Shown here: one piece after another, positions 43,630 to 54,468 of the stretch | Numbering within the stretch: position 1 is the first letter of the stretch | Layout of the letters: each line of letters starts with the position of its first letter | Origin: Eremothecium cymbalariae DBVPG#7215 | Lineage: Eukaryota; Ascomycota; Saccharomycetes; Saccharomycetales; Saccharomycetaceae | NCBI RefSeq assembly: GCF_000235365.1 | Contig: NC_016454.1 | Coordinates: forward strand, 434,001-498,000 | Reading direction: 5' to 3' | DNA: 64,000 bases | Notes under the pieces: generated by a model | What the model saw: the letters and a program-made list of their open reading frames with translations, nothing else | What the model was told of the DNA's origin: nothing | Database searches by the model: none | Program-made: the position numbers and the translations under genes

Positions 43630-44577
43630 CTACAGTTCATCATGATCTAATTCTTGCTGTTTCTTATGTTTCTTGGAGGACGTCTTTTTTGAGCCTGTCT
43701 TTAAGGAATTCAAAAAATCTTCTCTCTTCGAGAGTGGGCCTTCTTGTGGAGTCTCAAATTGTGATAAGAATGTAGCCACATTCAATTTTTTAATTGCTCC
43801 CTCACCGAACACATGGAGTTCATCCTTTTCTTTATCAAACAATACTAGTTTACTCTCTTCATGATCGGCTGTGATCAAACCCCGCACGAATGCTTCGATG
43901 TTCGGATGAGATGGTAATTCAAACGACTTAGCGCCTGCCAACCTAGCATGGCTAATGTAATAGAACTCAATTTTGCCCAACCAGTCAATAGCAATACTCT
44001 TGTACACTGGGGAAATCATATCCCTCTTCGAAATAAGCAACGCAGCATATCTAATACTGCTGTCAGTGTTCTGAACAACATCGCCCAACTTGCCGATATG
44101 CATCCATTTGGTAACATAGTTCTTGATCCGAGAAACCGCAAAGTTCACCAACGGTTTCACCTCCTGTGCTCCCGAGTAAACCTCCATCCCATGCCGCATA
44201 GACCGCTTGGTCACACTCCCAGGCTTATTCACATCTACCTTAGGAGGCCTGAACACCATCAATGTTGGGAATCCTTGTATCCGATGCTTGGCACAAAGCC
44301 GCTTGTTCTTAGCTTCATCACAATTCACCGCAGCAACCTGCACAACACCATCCAAAGCCTTCGCTACCTTCTTAAAGGTCCCCTGCAATCGTTGGCAGTA
44401 CCCACACCATGGAGCATAGAACTCAACCACACTGGTATAGTTAGTTAGGTCCACTACCTTTTCAAAATTCTTCGGTGTCAATTCAACAATATGTGGAGAA
44501 CCATCGTACAAGTTTTCGGCATTTATCCACTGGACAATAATAGCAACACCGACCAAAATAGACCCAAATAACCGCAT
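43630..44577 (-). CDS. MPD1: Mpd1, ER protein disulfide isomerase-like oxidoreductase
   Basis: The ATG at 44577 gives 315 residues with a signal peptide (MRLFGSILVGVAIIVQWINA) and a thioredoxin domain with the active site FYAPWCGYC (Cys58 and Cys61). The helper block YCQRLQGTFKKVAKALDGVV and the cis-proline GFPTLMVF follow. The end DHDEL gives a standard HDEL retrieval signal. Mpd1 is an ER-lumen PDI family member. The CGYC active site differs from PDI's CGHC. An upstream GTG in the same frame would add 26 residues before the signal peptide and is rejected. S. cerevisiae Mpd1 is about 318 residues. Confidence 0.96.
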   Translation of the reverse strand: MRLFGSILVGVAIIVQWINAENLYDGSPHIVELTPKNFEKVVDLTNYTSVVEFYAPWCGYCQRLQGTFKKVAKALDGVVQVAAVNCDEAKNKRLCAKHRIQGFPTLMVFRPPKVDVNKPGSVTKRSMRHGMEVYSGAQEVKPLVNFAVSRIKNYVTKWMHIGKLGDVVQNTDSSIRYAALLISKRDMISPVYKSIAIDWLGKIEFYYISHARLAGAKSFELPSHPNIEAFVRGLITADHEESKLVLFDKEKDELHVFGEGAIKKLNVATFLSQFETPQEGPLSKREDFLNSLKTGSKKTSSKKHKKQQELDHDEL

Positions 44578-44864
44578 TACTAGGTGATAAACCTTGACTA
44601 AGAACCGTCTATGATCCACTAACAGGGTGTTGTTCAAGTCGTTCCGGCTGTGCACATACTGTTTGTGTTTTAAATCTGAAAAATAAAGTCGATGTCCGAA
44701 TGGATATGGATGCTTACGGTATAAGGGTGTGGTGTTAATAATACTATGTTCCGGATCCCACGTCTATTAAGCAGTATAAGTTCACAAGCAATGTATATTG
44801 GCACTTGTTGAATGACTTCCAGTAGTTTATTTCGAAATGGTAGCTAGCACTCCAAGATCTTATA

Positions 44865-45704
44865 ATGTGCGTATTCCATGGTGTGTTCCACGATAATCCT
44901 AAAAGTGAAAACGGTATGCCAGCAAAGCAAGTACCATCATCCCCTGGTAATAATTTCTCAAGTCATCTACCATCACGACTTACCGAGCTACTTTTAAAAG
45001 GCCATATAGGAAAGCAGAAAACGATGTCTGATATGCAGGGTTCAGGCAGTACTCCTTTCACTTTTTATGCGTTTTATCAGCTATACGCTCATTTCAATAA
45101 TGAGGCAGTAGGACTAACGTTTGATACTATTAAAAGTAAGATATATCCAAGATACGCCTTAGCGAATGGCAAGGAGAAAGAACACTCGTCATTGTTTGTT
45201 ACCTGGAAGAAGTTAGGAATGGACAAGACATATCAACTTCGTGGGTGTATTGGTACATTTTCAAAGCTACCACTATTGAGAGGCATCGAAAAGTACTCTC
45301 TTATTGCGGCACTACAAGATTCGAGATTCTCTCCTATTGGAGCGACGGAATTGCCAAAGCTGAAGTGTAGCTGTAACATTCTGTCAAACTTTAAGTCGAT
45401 TTACGCTGATGGGACGGGGGATATTTACGATTGGAAGATAGGGAAGCACGGGGTGGAGCTTTTATTCACACACCCGAAGACTGGTAAGACTTGCAGTGCC
45501 ACATTCCTGCCTGAAGTGATGGAGGAGCACAACTGGACTCAGATTGAAACGTTTGAGAACCTTATTGAGAAGGCTGGGTGTTGGCAATATGTTGAGCAAA
45601 TAATGGAGAACTATGATCAGTATTTCATCGAGGTTATTAAATATGAAGGGGACAAATCCGAGCTTACGTATGATGAATTTGAGAGCCTCTTGAGCAAAGT
45701 TTAA
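44865..45704 (+). CDS. YOR289W-type AMMECR1-domain protein
   Basis: The frame codes for 279 residues from the first ATG at 44865. The AMMECR1 fold is clear: SLFVTWKKLG, the signature LRGCIGTF, then SLIAALQDSRFSPIG and the C-terminal EHNWTQIETFENLIEKAGC. The family's molecular function is unknown. Other starts are possible at 44916 (262 residues) and 45024 (227 residues); S. cerevisiae YOR289W has about 251 residues, so I cannot settle this. It is divergent from MPD1 (287-bp spacer). Confidence 0.9.
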   Translation: MCVFHGVFHDNPKSENGMPAKQVPSSPGNNFSSHLPSRLTELLLKGHIGKQKTMSDMQGSGSTPFTFYAFYQLYAHFNNEAVGLTFDTIKSKIYPRYALANGKEKEHSSLFVTWKKLGMDKTYQLRGCIGTFSKLPLLRGIEKYSLIAALQDSRFSPIGATELPKLKCSCNILSNFKSIYADGTGDIYDWKIGKHGVELLFTHPKTGKTCSATFLPEVMEEHNWTQIETFENLIEKAGCWQYVEQIMENYDQYFIEVIKYEGDKSELTYDEFESLLSKV

Positions 45705-46237
45705 GTAATGAGAACTAAATACTGCTAAGAAGTTAGATCATGGATTGCTATGAAATATTATGACAGTTATTTTTCTTTATTCTGCTAAAACCAGTGTTTT
45801 TTGGATGAAGAAGTAATAAATGTGAATGATTACTGCAATGAGTCGGAATTAGGCTGATTTGGCCAAAAGAGGGTTTTAGCCTTTCTCACGTCATCTGTCC
45901 AGTAAATTAAATTCACTAGTGGTATGACATTCTTTCTGTTGAACGTAATCTTGGGAAAGCACTTTATTACAATTGGCAATTTTCTGTACTCATAATTATG
46001 TTAGGTTGTAGTTGAAGATATGTGTTGCACCTCTGTCTACGTTGAACTTCGCAGAGGTTGAAAATATCTTAACCCTTAGTTTGTGCTTGTTCATTGCTCC
46101 GAACCTCACGTGTATATGCATTCACATACATAGTTATGAACAGTTTTATGATTACAAATCCAGTTTTATATATGCAACATCTCAACGTACTCCAAATATG
46201 TTCTTGATTTTAGGAGCTCATCCAGTCCTAAACTCAT
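45705..46237. other. Convergent intergenic region before SNF2
   Basis: A 533-bp spacer between the ends of the YOR289W-type gene and SNF2. An 82-codon plus-strand frame at 46012-46260 overlaps the SNF2 stop and does not look coding. Confidence 0.5.
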
Positions 46238-49200
46238 TCAAGGTGTTACACTGGTATTAACACTTTTCTGAGTGTTTTGTTGAGAAAATGGTACGATCGT
46301 ACCATAGTGCGAATCAAATTCACTAAAATCAACCTCTATATTGTTATCCCCCGATAATTCCTTATACTTTTGGACGGCTGCATCCTCTAGCTCAATGGAA
46401 TCGTTATAAATCACTGAGCCTTCTGTGTTATAAACCCTTGCATTTGCAAAGATTAAGTGAAAGTCTTCGAGGGCTTCCTTTAAAAAATCATATGCCAGCG
46501 TATCTATGTGTCTCTTAACATTTTCAAGGGCTGCAGGATATTTGATCAACATGTAATAATCAGGATATAACTTCTTGGACGGCCTAACTAAAAATATATC
46601 CGCTAACCTTCTGTACTCTTCGTTTCGATAACTCAATATGTAGTCATACAACTGCTTAGCCTTAAGAGAGACTTCGTGCCTCTCGTCCAGCGGCTTTTTT
46701 GGCATATCCCTCAAAAAATTCCTACCATTCTTAGCTGGACGACCCCTGCGACCTCTAACTTTTGGCTTGGCCTTGGTAACCCTAACTGACTTAATAGATG
46801 TCTTGCCCCCAATTTGGGATGCATCGTTTTTGATTGGGTTATCTTTTACCAATCCATCAATGGGAGGATCATCAGCAGTTGTTTGGGGTAATAAGTGGTC
46901 AACTTCAAAGTCAACGTCTAATCTAACTTTTTTAAACTTTGGAGGTCTACCAGGTCCCTGCTTCCTCTTCATAGGAATAATAGGGTCATAGTTTTCATCA
47001 ACAATGGTAGAAAAGTTTGAACCAGAGGTATAAGCGCGGTCTGTAGCACGCATGATACCATCTTCATCGTCGTCACTAACTTCAAACTGCTTTAACCATT
47101 GTTCCTCGCTCATACTATCACCATAATGGGTTGCTTTCCTATCTCTGGTTCCCCTACCACCTACAAACATTCGCTCAGACTTTTCTTTTTCAATCTGAGC
47201 AGCAATATCTTGGTGGTAAAAATCAGGTAACTCTAACTTATCCATTAATCTAGAAGTGATACCTTCCGCCAACTGCTTCCGGTTACGTTCAGCATCAATC
47301 TCTGCGAACAACTTCAATTCATCATCATTTCTTGCCAAAATTTCATTCAATTCACTGTCATCTAATTGTTCATCTTCATCTATGCCTAGTTCTCTCCTCT
47401 TTTTTTGGTCTTCTTCGGCTTCCAATAGAGACCTTAATAAGGCCTCTTGCTCCTCTGCTGTTGACTTGTTATCAAATTTACCTGCTTGAATAACCTTGCC
47501 GTCAATGTCTAATTTTTTGTGCGCCCTCTCAAGAATAACTTCCTCAACAGAATTATCAGTAATCAACCTCAAGATTCTAACCTCATTCTTTTGCCCAATT
47601 CTGTGTGCCCTGTCTTGTGCTTGAAGGTCTTGGTGAGGATTCCAGTCTGTATCGAATATAATAACAGTATCGGCTGTTTGCAAATTCAAACCCAAGCCAC
47701 CAGCTCTGGTGGATAACAAGAAACAAAAATATTCAGAATCGGGGGCATTAAACATATTTAATAATGTTGTACGATCGTCTGACTTCGTATGACCATCTAG
47801 CCTCAAATACTTCATATCACAGAATCTTAGAAAATCCTCCATGATATCCATGATTTGGGTCATTTGAAAGAATATTAATACTCGATGACCTGAAGCTTTG
47901 AATTTGGGTAGGATTTTTTCTAAAAGTTCAAATTTCCCAGATACACGCCATATATTCGCATTAGTCTCTCTTTTGGGGTTTATTTGATCCTCCACTTGTT
48001 CGAAGACAAAAGGATGGTTACAAATTTTTTTTAATTGCATAATTTGGTTATTGAAGCCACGCAACCCCACCATTTTTTTATTACTTTGCTCATCCACAAC
48101 AAACAATCTACGATGCTTCAACATCTGCTCGTACAACTTCTGTTGCAAAGCGCTCATCCTACATTTCAAAACTTTCTCGACCTTGTCAGGCAATTCCTTT
48201 TCAACATCTTTCTTTAAACGACGTAACAAAAATGGCCTTAAAACTTTATGCAATCTTCTAATGACCAATAACGTTTCTTCTTCGCTTAACTCGATCTTGT
48301 CTTGGCCACCAGTGTTAGCAAACGGGGTGTTGAACCATTCATCGAAGGATTTTACCGAGTTAAAGATCTTGGGCAATACGAAATTCAACAACGCCCACAA
48401 TTCGGGTAAATTGTTCTGTAATGGTGTACCAGTCAAAATCAATCTATAATCGGTATGATAGAACTGATTTAACGTCAAAGATAATTTAGATTGAGAATTT
48501 TTCATTCTGTGTCCTTCGTCAATAATCATATGTACCCACTTGATTTTTGACAATAAGGGACGCTCCTTAATGATATATTCAAAAGTGGTCAAAACCACCT
48601 CGAAACTACCGGATTTTATGATACCCGTTAGCGCCTTACGTTCACTAGGAGGACCCTTAAATGCAATTTTGCGTAGCGTTGGAGCCCATTTATCAAACTC
48701 TGCATTCCAATTGGTTAACGTTGATAATGGCACAACTACTAAAAAGGGACCTCGGATGCCCTTGACCTCGTACAAGTACGTTAATAGGGATATAGTCTGA
48801 ATAGTCTTACCTAAGCCCATTTCATCTGCAAGAATGCCATTTAAATGATTGTTGAATAATGACACCATCCATTGCAAACCTTTTATTTGATATTCTTTCA
48901 AGGTACCACCAACAAGAATGCTGGGTTGCTTTTTCACATCTTCCTTGATTTTGTGTGCGACTTCGTAATAATCAATCCTCTCGCGTTCATCATCGCCGAC
49001 ATCAACAGCAGACGAAAGCTTGTTAAGCTTTCCATCATCCGAGCCACTACTACTACTACTTTCTTCGTCTTGCAAATGTGAATGTATCTTTTCCTGGGTA
49101 TACTTTTGTTGGTCCTTAACAGCTTTCGTTAAGGAATCCAAAAAGGCATTAGTTTGTTTCAACAAATGGGTGATCCTGGTATCCTTTGTCTGGTCTAATA

Positions 49201-50745
49201 ACTTGATGTACGCCTCCTCGTCATTGGATTTCAATGCCTGCAAACGTTGTTTGGCGTTTCTTTCCACACGCTTCTGCTCATCCTTCTCCAAGTTGCCATG
49301 AACTGTGATTAGCCGATGACTAAACTTCATTCTGGCCGCTCTCTTATCCATGCGCTGATTAAACCAACTAATTGAGTATTCCATGATCGTTTCCAACTTG
49401 GCAGACTTTTCAAATTTCTGGCGCTCATCCTGCTGCAACTCGTGCCGCTTATACAAATCGTTCGTGAGCAGCGCGTCCTGGATATTAACCTTTCTGATCT
49501 TGGATAAGAAATTTGGATGCGTGTTGGTCAACAAAGTATTTTGAAACCACTCAAACTGCAGAACATGACCACGGACCGCCTTTTGGAGGGGCAAAAGCTG
49601 CAAAGAATAATACTGTAGAAGAGCATCTGCTTTTTCCGTCTCCCCAAGTGACTCATCAGAAAGGCTGTTCAAGGCATCATCCACACTAGTGTCTATATCA
49701 AGCGCCGTTAAGGTCTGATAGACTTCCATCGCTGAATGCACATCCATCCCCATCGGTAAAATCCCCGGCTGTATCATCAACTTTGGGTTCTTAGCGGATG
49801 TAAACAAGTCCACGTAATCGACCACATTGGGCACCTTAGGAACGCTGTAACTATCAACTATCATTGTAGGGTTCGTAATGTCGACAATCTTGGGTATGTC
49901 TGGATGCGCTTTTCTATACTCATCTAGCGAGCGGGTGGCCTGCTGCTTCGGGGGCAGCTGGCTTTCTGCGGACGGCAGCTGGTTGTGCTGCACAGCTGCC
50001 CCTGCAAACGCATCGCTGCCCATGCGAAACTTTGCATCTTGATCCACTATCCCTACAGGCGTCACAGAAGATCTGGGCGATAGACTCCCAGACGACCGCT
50101 TGCTGGCAGCACCAGCAGCTGACGTCTGCTGCGGCAGCGGTACACCATGAGACACCGTCTCTGCCGTCTCCCCGGACCCACCGCTTTGCTCCTGTCTTCG
50201 AGACAGAATACTAGTGACAGCCGTCACCATCTGTCTCAAATTCGGAGGACTATCCAACGACACCTGTACCACCTGAAGAGCCTCCTTCGGAATGGGCTGC
50301 TTGTGAGCCAAACACTTCAACGCAGTGATCTGCGCCTTGAGCAACTCAGACTGCTCCTGGGTAAACGCCATACACCCAACCCCAGCACTTGCACTCCCAC
50401 TAGAATTGCCCGGTGAAATACCCCCATTGGAAACCCCTCCAGAAGACCCCTGTCTCTCCATTGGCTGCGGCACCTGCTGCGGCGTCTGGGCCTGCTGCTG
50501 CTGCTGCTGCTGCTGCTGCTTCGCAGCCTGCCTCAACACCCTCGTAAAGTATATGAACTCCGGAATTGTACTGGCATTCTCCCCATGCTGGTTACGTAAC
50601 TGCTGCCACCTCTACAAAAACATCAAATCATCGTTAGTACTAATCCAAAAAATCAAACCCACTAGAAAACAAAAAATCACCATACCAAATAGCATCTGTT
50701 GATTTCTTCCTTAGTCAACTGTCTCTGCGGAATTTCCATATCCAT
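46238..50745 (-). CDS. SNF2: Snf2, ATPase of the SWI/SNF chromatin-remodelling complex; spliced
   Basis: Two exons: 50745-50686 (20 codons) and 50611-46238, giving 1477 residues after removal of a 74-base intron. Exon 1 plus exon 2 reads IPQRQLTKEEINRCYL|RWQQLRNQHG, which matches the start of S. cerevisiae Snf2 (from memory). Domains: polyglutamine near residues 51-60, QLQ at about 97-130, HSA at about 410-480, helicase/ATPase with the P-loop ADEMGLGKT near residue 620 and DEGH box, SnAC region, AT-hook-like KQGPGRPPKFKK and RGRRGRPAKNGR, and a C-terminal bromodomain (about 1327-1434). It is shorter in the N-terminal region than S. cerevisiae Snf2 (1703). A start within exon 2 alone would lose the conserved N-terminus. 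Confidence 0.95.
50492..50521 (-). repeat. CAG repeat coding for polyglutamine in SNF2
   Basis: About nine consecutive CAG codons on the minus strand follow the AAK segment in the N-terminal region. Further Gln-rich stretches are nearby. Gln-rich regions are also found in S. cerevisiae Snf2. Confidence 0.85.
50612..50685 (-). other. SNF2: Intron near the 5' end of SNF2 (74 bases)
   Basis: The donor is GTATGG (one base from the standard GTATGT), the branch site TACTAAC lies at 50633-50639 and the acceptor TTTTTGTAG ends at 50612, about 22 bases from the branch A. Joining the flanks keeps the frame and rebuilds the conserved YLRW segment. Reading straight through the intron is not open in frame. 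Confidence 0.92.
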
Positions 50746-51287
50746 CCTGAACAACCAACAACAACAATAACAAAAAATAAAAGAGAGATCACAATATATA
50801 AAATTAAAAACGCCACCTAATAATCACTACAATGATCTACTCCCTATAACAGATACGATTGATTATCTCTCCTCGATTAATACTATAAGATCTCCCTTTC
50901 TCTATACCGCTGTTTCGCTCGCTGTTTTTCTCTGCTCTGTCTCTCCAACCGTAACTTAAAAACAAAAAATCCCTGTACAACTATTATGATGTGCTACTTT
51001 TGATTACTCGCTTGTTTGTTGTTGTTTGTCAACCCTTGTTGTTTTCTGAGAGCCGTTCCCTCTCTCTCGACTCTAATAATAAACAAATAATAATAGTGAT
51101 AAATAATCAATTAAAACCAGCAACCAGGCTTCTAGGGAGCAAAGGGAGGATAGGATAACGAAAGTACGAGAGTTTCCTCTCCGTCCATTTTGGTTCATTT
51201 TTTGTTTTTCTAAGAAAAAAATTTTCTTTTTTGGTTTTGGCCACCGTCCGGAGCGGAGCGGCGGAGATTAGGAGCAAGGGTTGCGGG

Positions 51288-51311
51288 TCATGTGACCTGG
51301 AGATCACATGA
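51288..51311. promoter_or_regulatory. Inverted pair of TCATGTGA/TCACATGA elements
   Basis: TCATGTGA at 51288-51295 and its reverse complement TCACATGA at 51304-51311 are separated by eight bases. In their flanks both read RTCACRTG (GTCACATG and ATCACATG), the Cbf1/bHLH consensus. They lie about 540 bp upstream of SNF2, too far from AT-rich CDEII and CDEIII sequence for a centromere. Confidence 0.5.
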
Positions 51312-51448
51312 CCTGGGGGGGCCGTCGTCGTTTGTCCTGCAACGGGGATTCCTATGGCATGGGTGTGTATGGGCATGGATAATACATGTATACAGCGAGA
51401 TGACACACACTGGCCTGGAAGCGTAGGGACGGGGAGTGGTCCTCCTTA

Positions 51449-51469
51449 ATATATATATATATATATAAT
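51449..51469. repeat. TA dinucleotide repeat
   Basis: About ten TA units between SNF2 and TAF7. Self-complementary simple sequence, with no visible role. Confidence 0.8.
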
Positions 51470-51850
51470 GTGTGTAGGTGTGTATAGGTGTGTGCGCAAG
51501 GAGGGGAAGAGATTCCTGTTTTGATTCTGGTAGTGCATGCGTTATAGCAGTGCAGAAAAAGGAAAGACGGAAGACATAGGTTGATCCGGGAAAGTTTTAT
51601 GGAGGGTGTTCTGTTTCGTTTGAAGTATGCAGGGCCGTAGAGTGGGTTGTGGAATGGATTTACTAATCATATGCGATGGAGGTTGTGTAGCTACGTCAGA
51701 TGGGGCGTGGAGAAGGGGGGGAGTTGTCGCATCAGTGCATTTTTGAAAGACGATGCGGGTGAGGGTACGTTATATGTGAAGGGCGGCCGTTTTTGCAGTC
51801 GCATAGATGCAAAGAAAAGATGGTGGGTTCGTTTGGGTGGTGGTGGGATC

Positions 51851-52151
51851 TTAGTCGTCTCCTTCGGCGCCGAAGAGCATCATCATGTCCATGTCATCCT
51901 GGTCGAGTTCCTCGTCACCTCCTAGCATTCGGGGTTGTTCTGTGGTAGGCGGGACGCTGTGCGTTTGTTGTTCTCCGACAGGGTCTTCGTGGTTTTCTGA
52001 TTGTTGTACTTTGTGGTTGTCTTCGTGTACTTGGCGGACTCCTTGTTCTTGTTCTTCTTCGTGGTCGTCTTCTTCGTTATCCTGTTTTTGGATTTGTTTT
52101 TGTTCTACCGGCTGCGCATGTTCGTGGTCATGTTCATGATCGTTGTCCTCT

Positions 52152-52205
<54 letters not shown>

Positions 52206-54010
52206 TCGTCGTCGTCGTCATCGTCGTCGTCGTCGTCGTCATCTTCATCTTCTTCTTCCTCTTCGTCGTCGTCTTCGTCGTCTTCGTCTTCATCGTCGTC
52301 TTCCTCCTCCCCAGGACGAGACGTGGGTGCTATCTTGGCGTCGAGAATGAGAGTGGAGTTGTTCTGAAGAGATTCTTCACTTACCAGCAGTTGCTTGCGT
52401 TTAATTTCAACTTCTTTTTCCAATTTATTAATACTGTCGATGAACCGCGATTTCAGTAACGGGTTTGTGGCTTTGGAAAGCTTGTCTCTGTTTTGCTGAA
52501 GAATACTTTCGAGTTCGCCGAGCTCATCCTTCAGGAGCTCGTTGTGCTGGACATCTTCGTTGGTTTCAGGCTTGGCCGTTTTCTGAGCAGCTTCTTCTTC
52601 GTCGTCGTCGTCTTCGTCGTCGTCGTCTTCATCGTCGTCCTCATCGCCGTTGTATTGTTCCACTTCATCACCAGCCTCCTCTAATAAAATTTGGTCATCT
52701 GCCGTGGCGGCCTTTTCATCGTGATTGGAGGATCCTTGAAGCGCTTGTTCTAATTCCAATTCGAGATCTTCGTGATCGTCGTTTTCGAACCTGTCGCCAA
52801 ATAAACCGCTATCCACAGACGTGTTGCCGGTTGCAACCAGAGGGGTCATACTCACTGAAGGAACATGTTTCTGATTGATACCGCTACCAGCGATAGTACC
52901 GCCTACGGCAGGACCAGCACCGACCCCACCCGCACTACCACCACCGGAATCACTGGCCCCACCGGCACCGACACTAGCAGGAAAGTGCGCGAGATCCAGC
53001 GTTGATGAAGTCTTCTGGAGTACTGCATCTTCATCCACAAGCTCGTAACTAAACTCCTCCGCTTCGCTATCTTGTTTGAGTAAAATCTCAACCGCCTTTT
53101 CTATATAGTCAATTTCTGGACCCGTCATATGCCGACGGAACCTTCGATTTCTCACATTGTAAAGCGGAGGGGTAATTCCGTGTTTATAGTCGTAACACTT
53201 CTCCGATATGGCATCTATGTGTTTGCTTTCTGCATCCGTTAGTGACCCACCTTGGAACCCTTTCATCATCTTCTTTCGGGATTCCACAATTTCCTTTTCA
53301 TAGCGCTCAAAATGTTTCTTCACCAGATCCTCAGCATCAGGCGGCTGCAACTCAAACACATCCTCCTCCATATTGATTAGAGCAATACACAGAAGGATCT
53401 GCGAAACATCAAATGTCTTGAGGAGATTCTTTCTATCTACAGATTTGTTCACTTCTAGTATCGTGGGTAAATTTAATAATACAGCCCCGTATTGATAACC
53501 ATTTATCTTGACCACTGCATGCCTCTCGCCCTTCCATTTAATACTAATGCCTGAATAATCACCGCTGTCGATCGAATTCTTCACGAATTCGGCCCGTATA
53601 TCTGGTAATACACGAAGTATTATTCCTTCCTCCATTAGAGGATCATCCTCTATATCAGAGGCCTCCGAATCATACCCTTCTCCGGGAACGCGAGGTGGTT
53701 TAACTCGAATTCTTGGTGCCTTAGTAACTACCGCACTACTGCTGCTGCTGATGGGCACAGGAGTCGCAGAATCCCTCTTGAGGTTTAACTTCAACTTCAC
53801 CGGCTGTTTCAAATCCACAGCATTCACTGCTGGCTCGCTATCTTTCTTTTTCAACGTCAATTTTATCTTCGGGGCTTGAGGAGAAGTTTGTCGTTGCTTG
53901 GATTCATCTTGAGCCTTGTTCTTCAGCTTAATCCTCTTCGTTTTAGGCTGCCCCTCACTCTGATCGTCCCCAGAATTTTTCAATTTCTTGATCTTGATAA
54001 TTGGGCCCAT
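51851..54010 (-). CDS. TAF7: Taf7, TFIID subunit
   Basis: The 719-residue protein (S. cerevisiae 590) starts MGPIIKIKKLKNSGDD with Lys-rich repeats (IKLTLKKKD, VKLKLNLKRD), then the TAFII55 domain at residues about 128-210 (ILRVLPDIRAEF, KWKGERHAVVKINGYQYGAVL, LPTILEVNKSVDRKNLLKTFDVSQIL). A long acidic and Ser/Gly-rich C-terminal region includes a glutamate/aspartate tract (about 545-625) encoded by a GAC repeat. Taf7 binds Taf1 and regulates its activity within TFIID. The extra length compared with S. cerevisiae is mainly this acidic tail. Location before MTF1 matches YMR227C. Confidence 0.95.
52150..52312 (-). repeat. GAC/GAT/GAA trinucleotide tract coding for poly-Asp/Glu in TAF7
   Basis: From about 52152 the plus strand reads TCG repeatedly, so the minus strand is a run of GAC codons, about thirty Asp residues in a row, preceded by mixed Asp/Glu. 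The near-pure codon use suggests recent slippage. Confidence 0.9.
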
Positions 54011-54468
54011 GTTATATTCCCATATGTGTTTTATATTCTTATTACCCTCTTTAACGCGTGTACAAAGATCTATACCTTATCTCAACACTTGATGTGTTAT
54101 TTTACATATACATATATATTCCGGTACTATCACTGTTACTGATGATATTATTTTAACAGTCTTTTTTCTGGAAGACTATGAAAATGACAAGCCCCCATAC
54201 ACCCATGGAATGCATTTAAATTGATTCACATAGTAAAAGATGGTTGTTAGTTTACAAAAGATAATTAGATTTGATCGCTAAGTGTGATGGCAGGGTAGAG
54301 CTTGGTGTAGATTCTTTTGAAGTGATCTTCTGCAAGAGTATGAGTTCTTCTTAACTGTGGTCATTTTTTTATACCGCTGAAAAACCTGACGATTTGAAAA
54401 TTTTCGATGTTCATCCACTTGTTACCTCATCGCACATGAAATATCTTCTCATATTTAGTCAATAGAAG
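54011..54468. other. Divergent intergenic region TAF7/MTF1
   Basis: A 458-bp divergent promoter region. An ACGCGT hexamer occurs at 54054-54059 near the TAF7 start, and RRPE/PAC-like elements lie next to MTF1 (listed separately). Confidence 0.5.
54395..54433 (+). promoter_or_regulatory. RRPE and PAC elements upstream of MTF1
   Basis: TGAAAATTTTCG at 54395-54406 matches the RRPE core and CTCATCGC at 54426-54433 is an exact reverse PAC (GCGATGAG). They lie 36-74 bp before the MTF1 ATG, with the order and spacing seen in ribosome-biogenesis promoters. Confidence 0.7.

Larger units (their letters stand above)
50746..51850. other. SNF2 upstream region
   Basis: A 1.1-kb spacer between the SNF2 start and the TAF7 stop. 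It contains pyrimidine-rich tracts near 50,870-51,070, an inverted pair of CATGTGA elements (51288-51311), a TA repeat (about 51,449-51,468), GT-rich sequence and a plus-strand frame (51647-51925) that overlaps TAF7 and looks non-coding. Confidence 0.55.

Noticed and set aside
51647..51925. 92-codon plus-strand frame between SNF2 and TAF7
   Set aside because: It overlaps the TAF7 3' end on the other strand and reads as Gly/Arg low-quality sequence.
52143..52367. Poly-Ser frame on the plus strand inside TAF7
   Set aside because: It is the complementary reading of the GAC repeat of TAF7.
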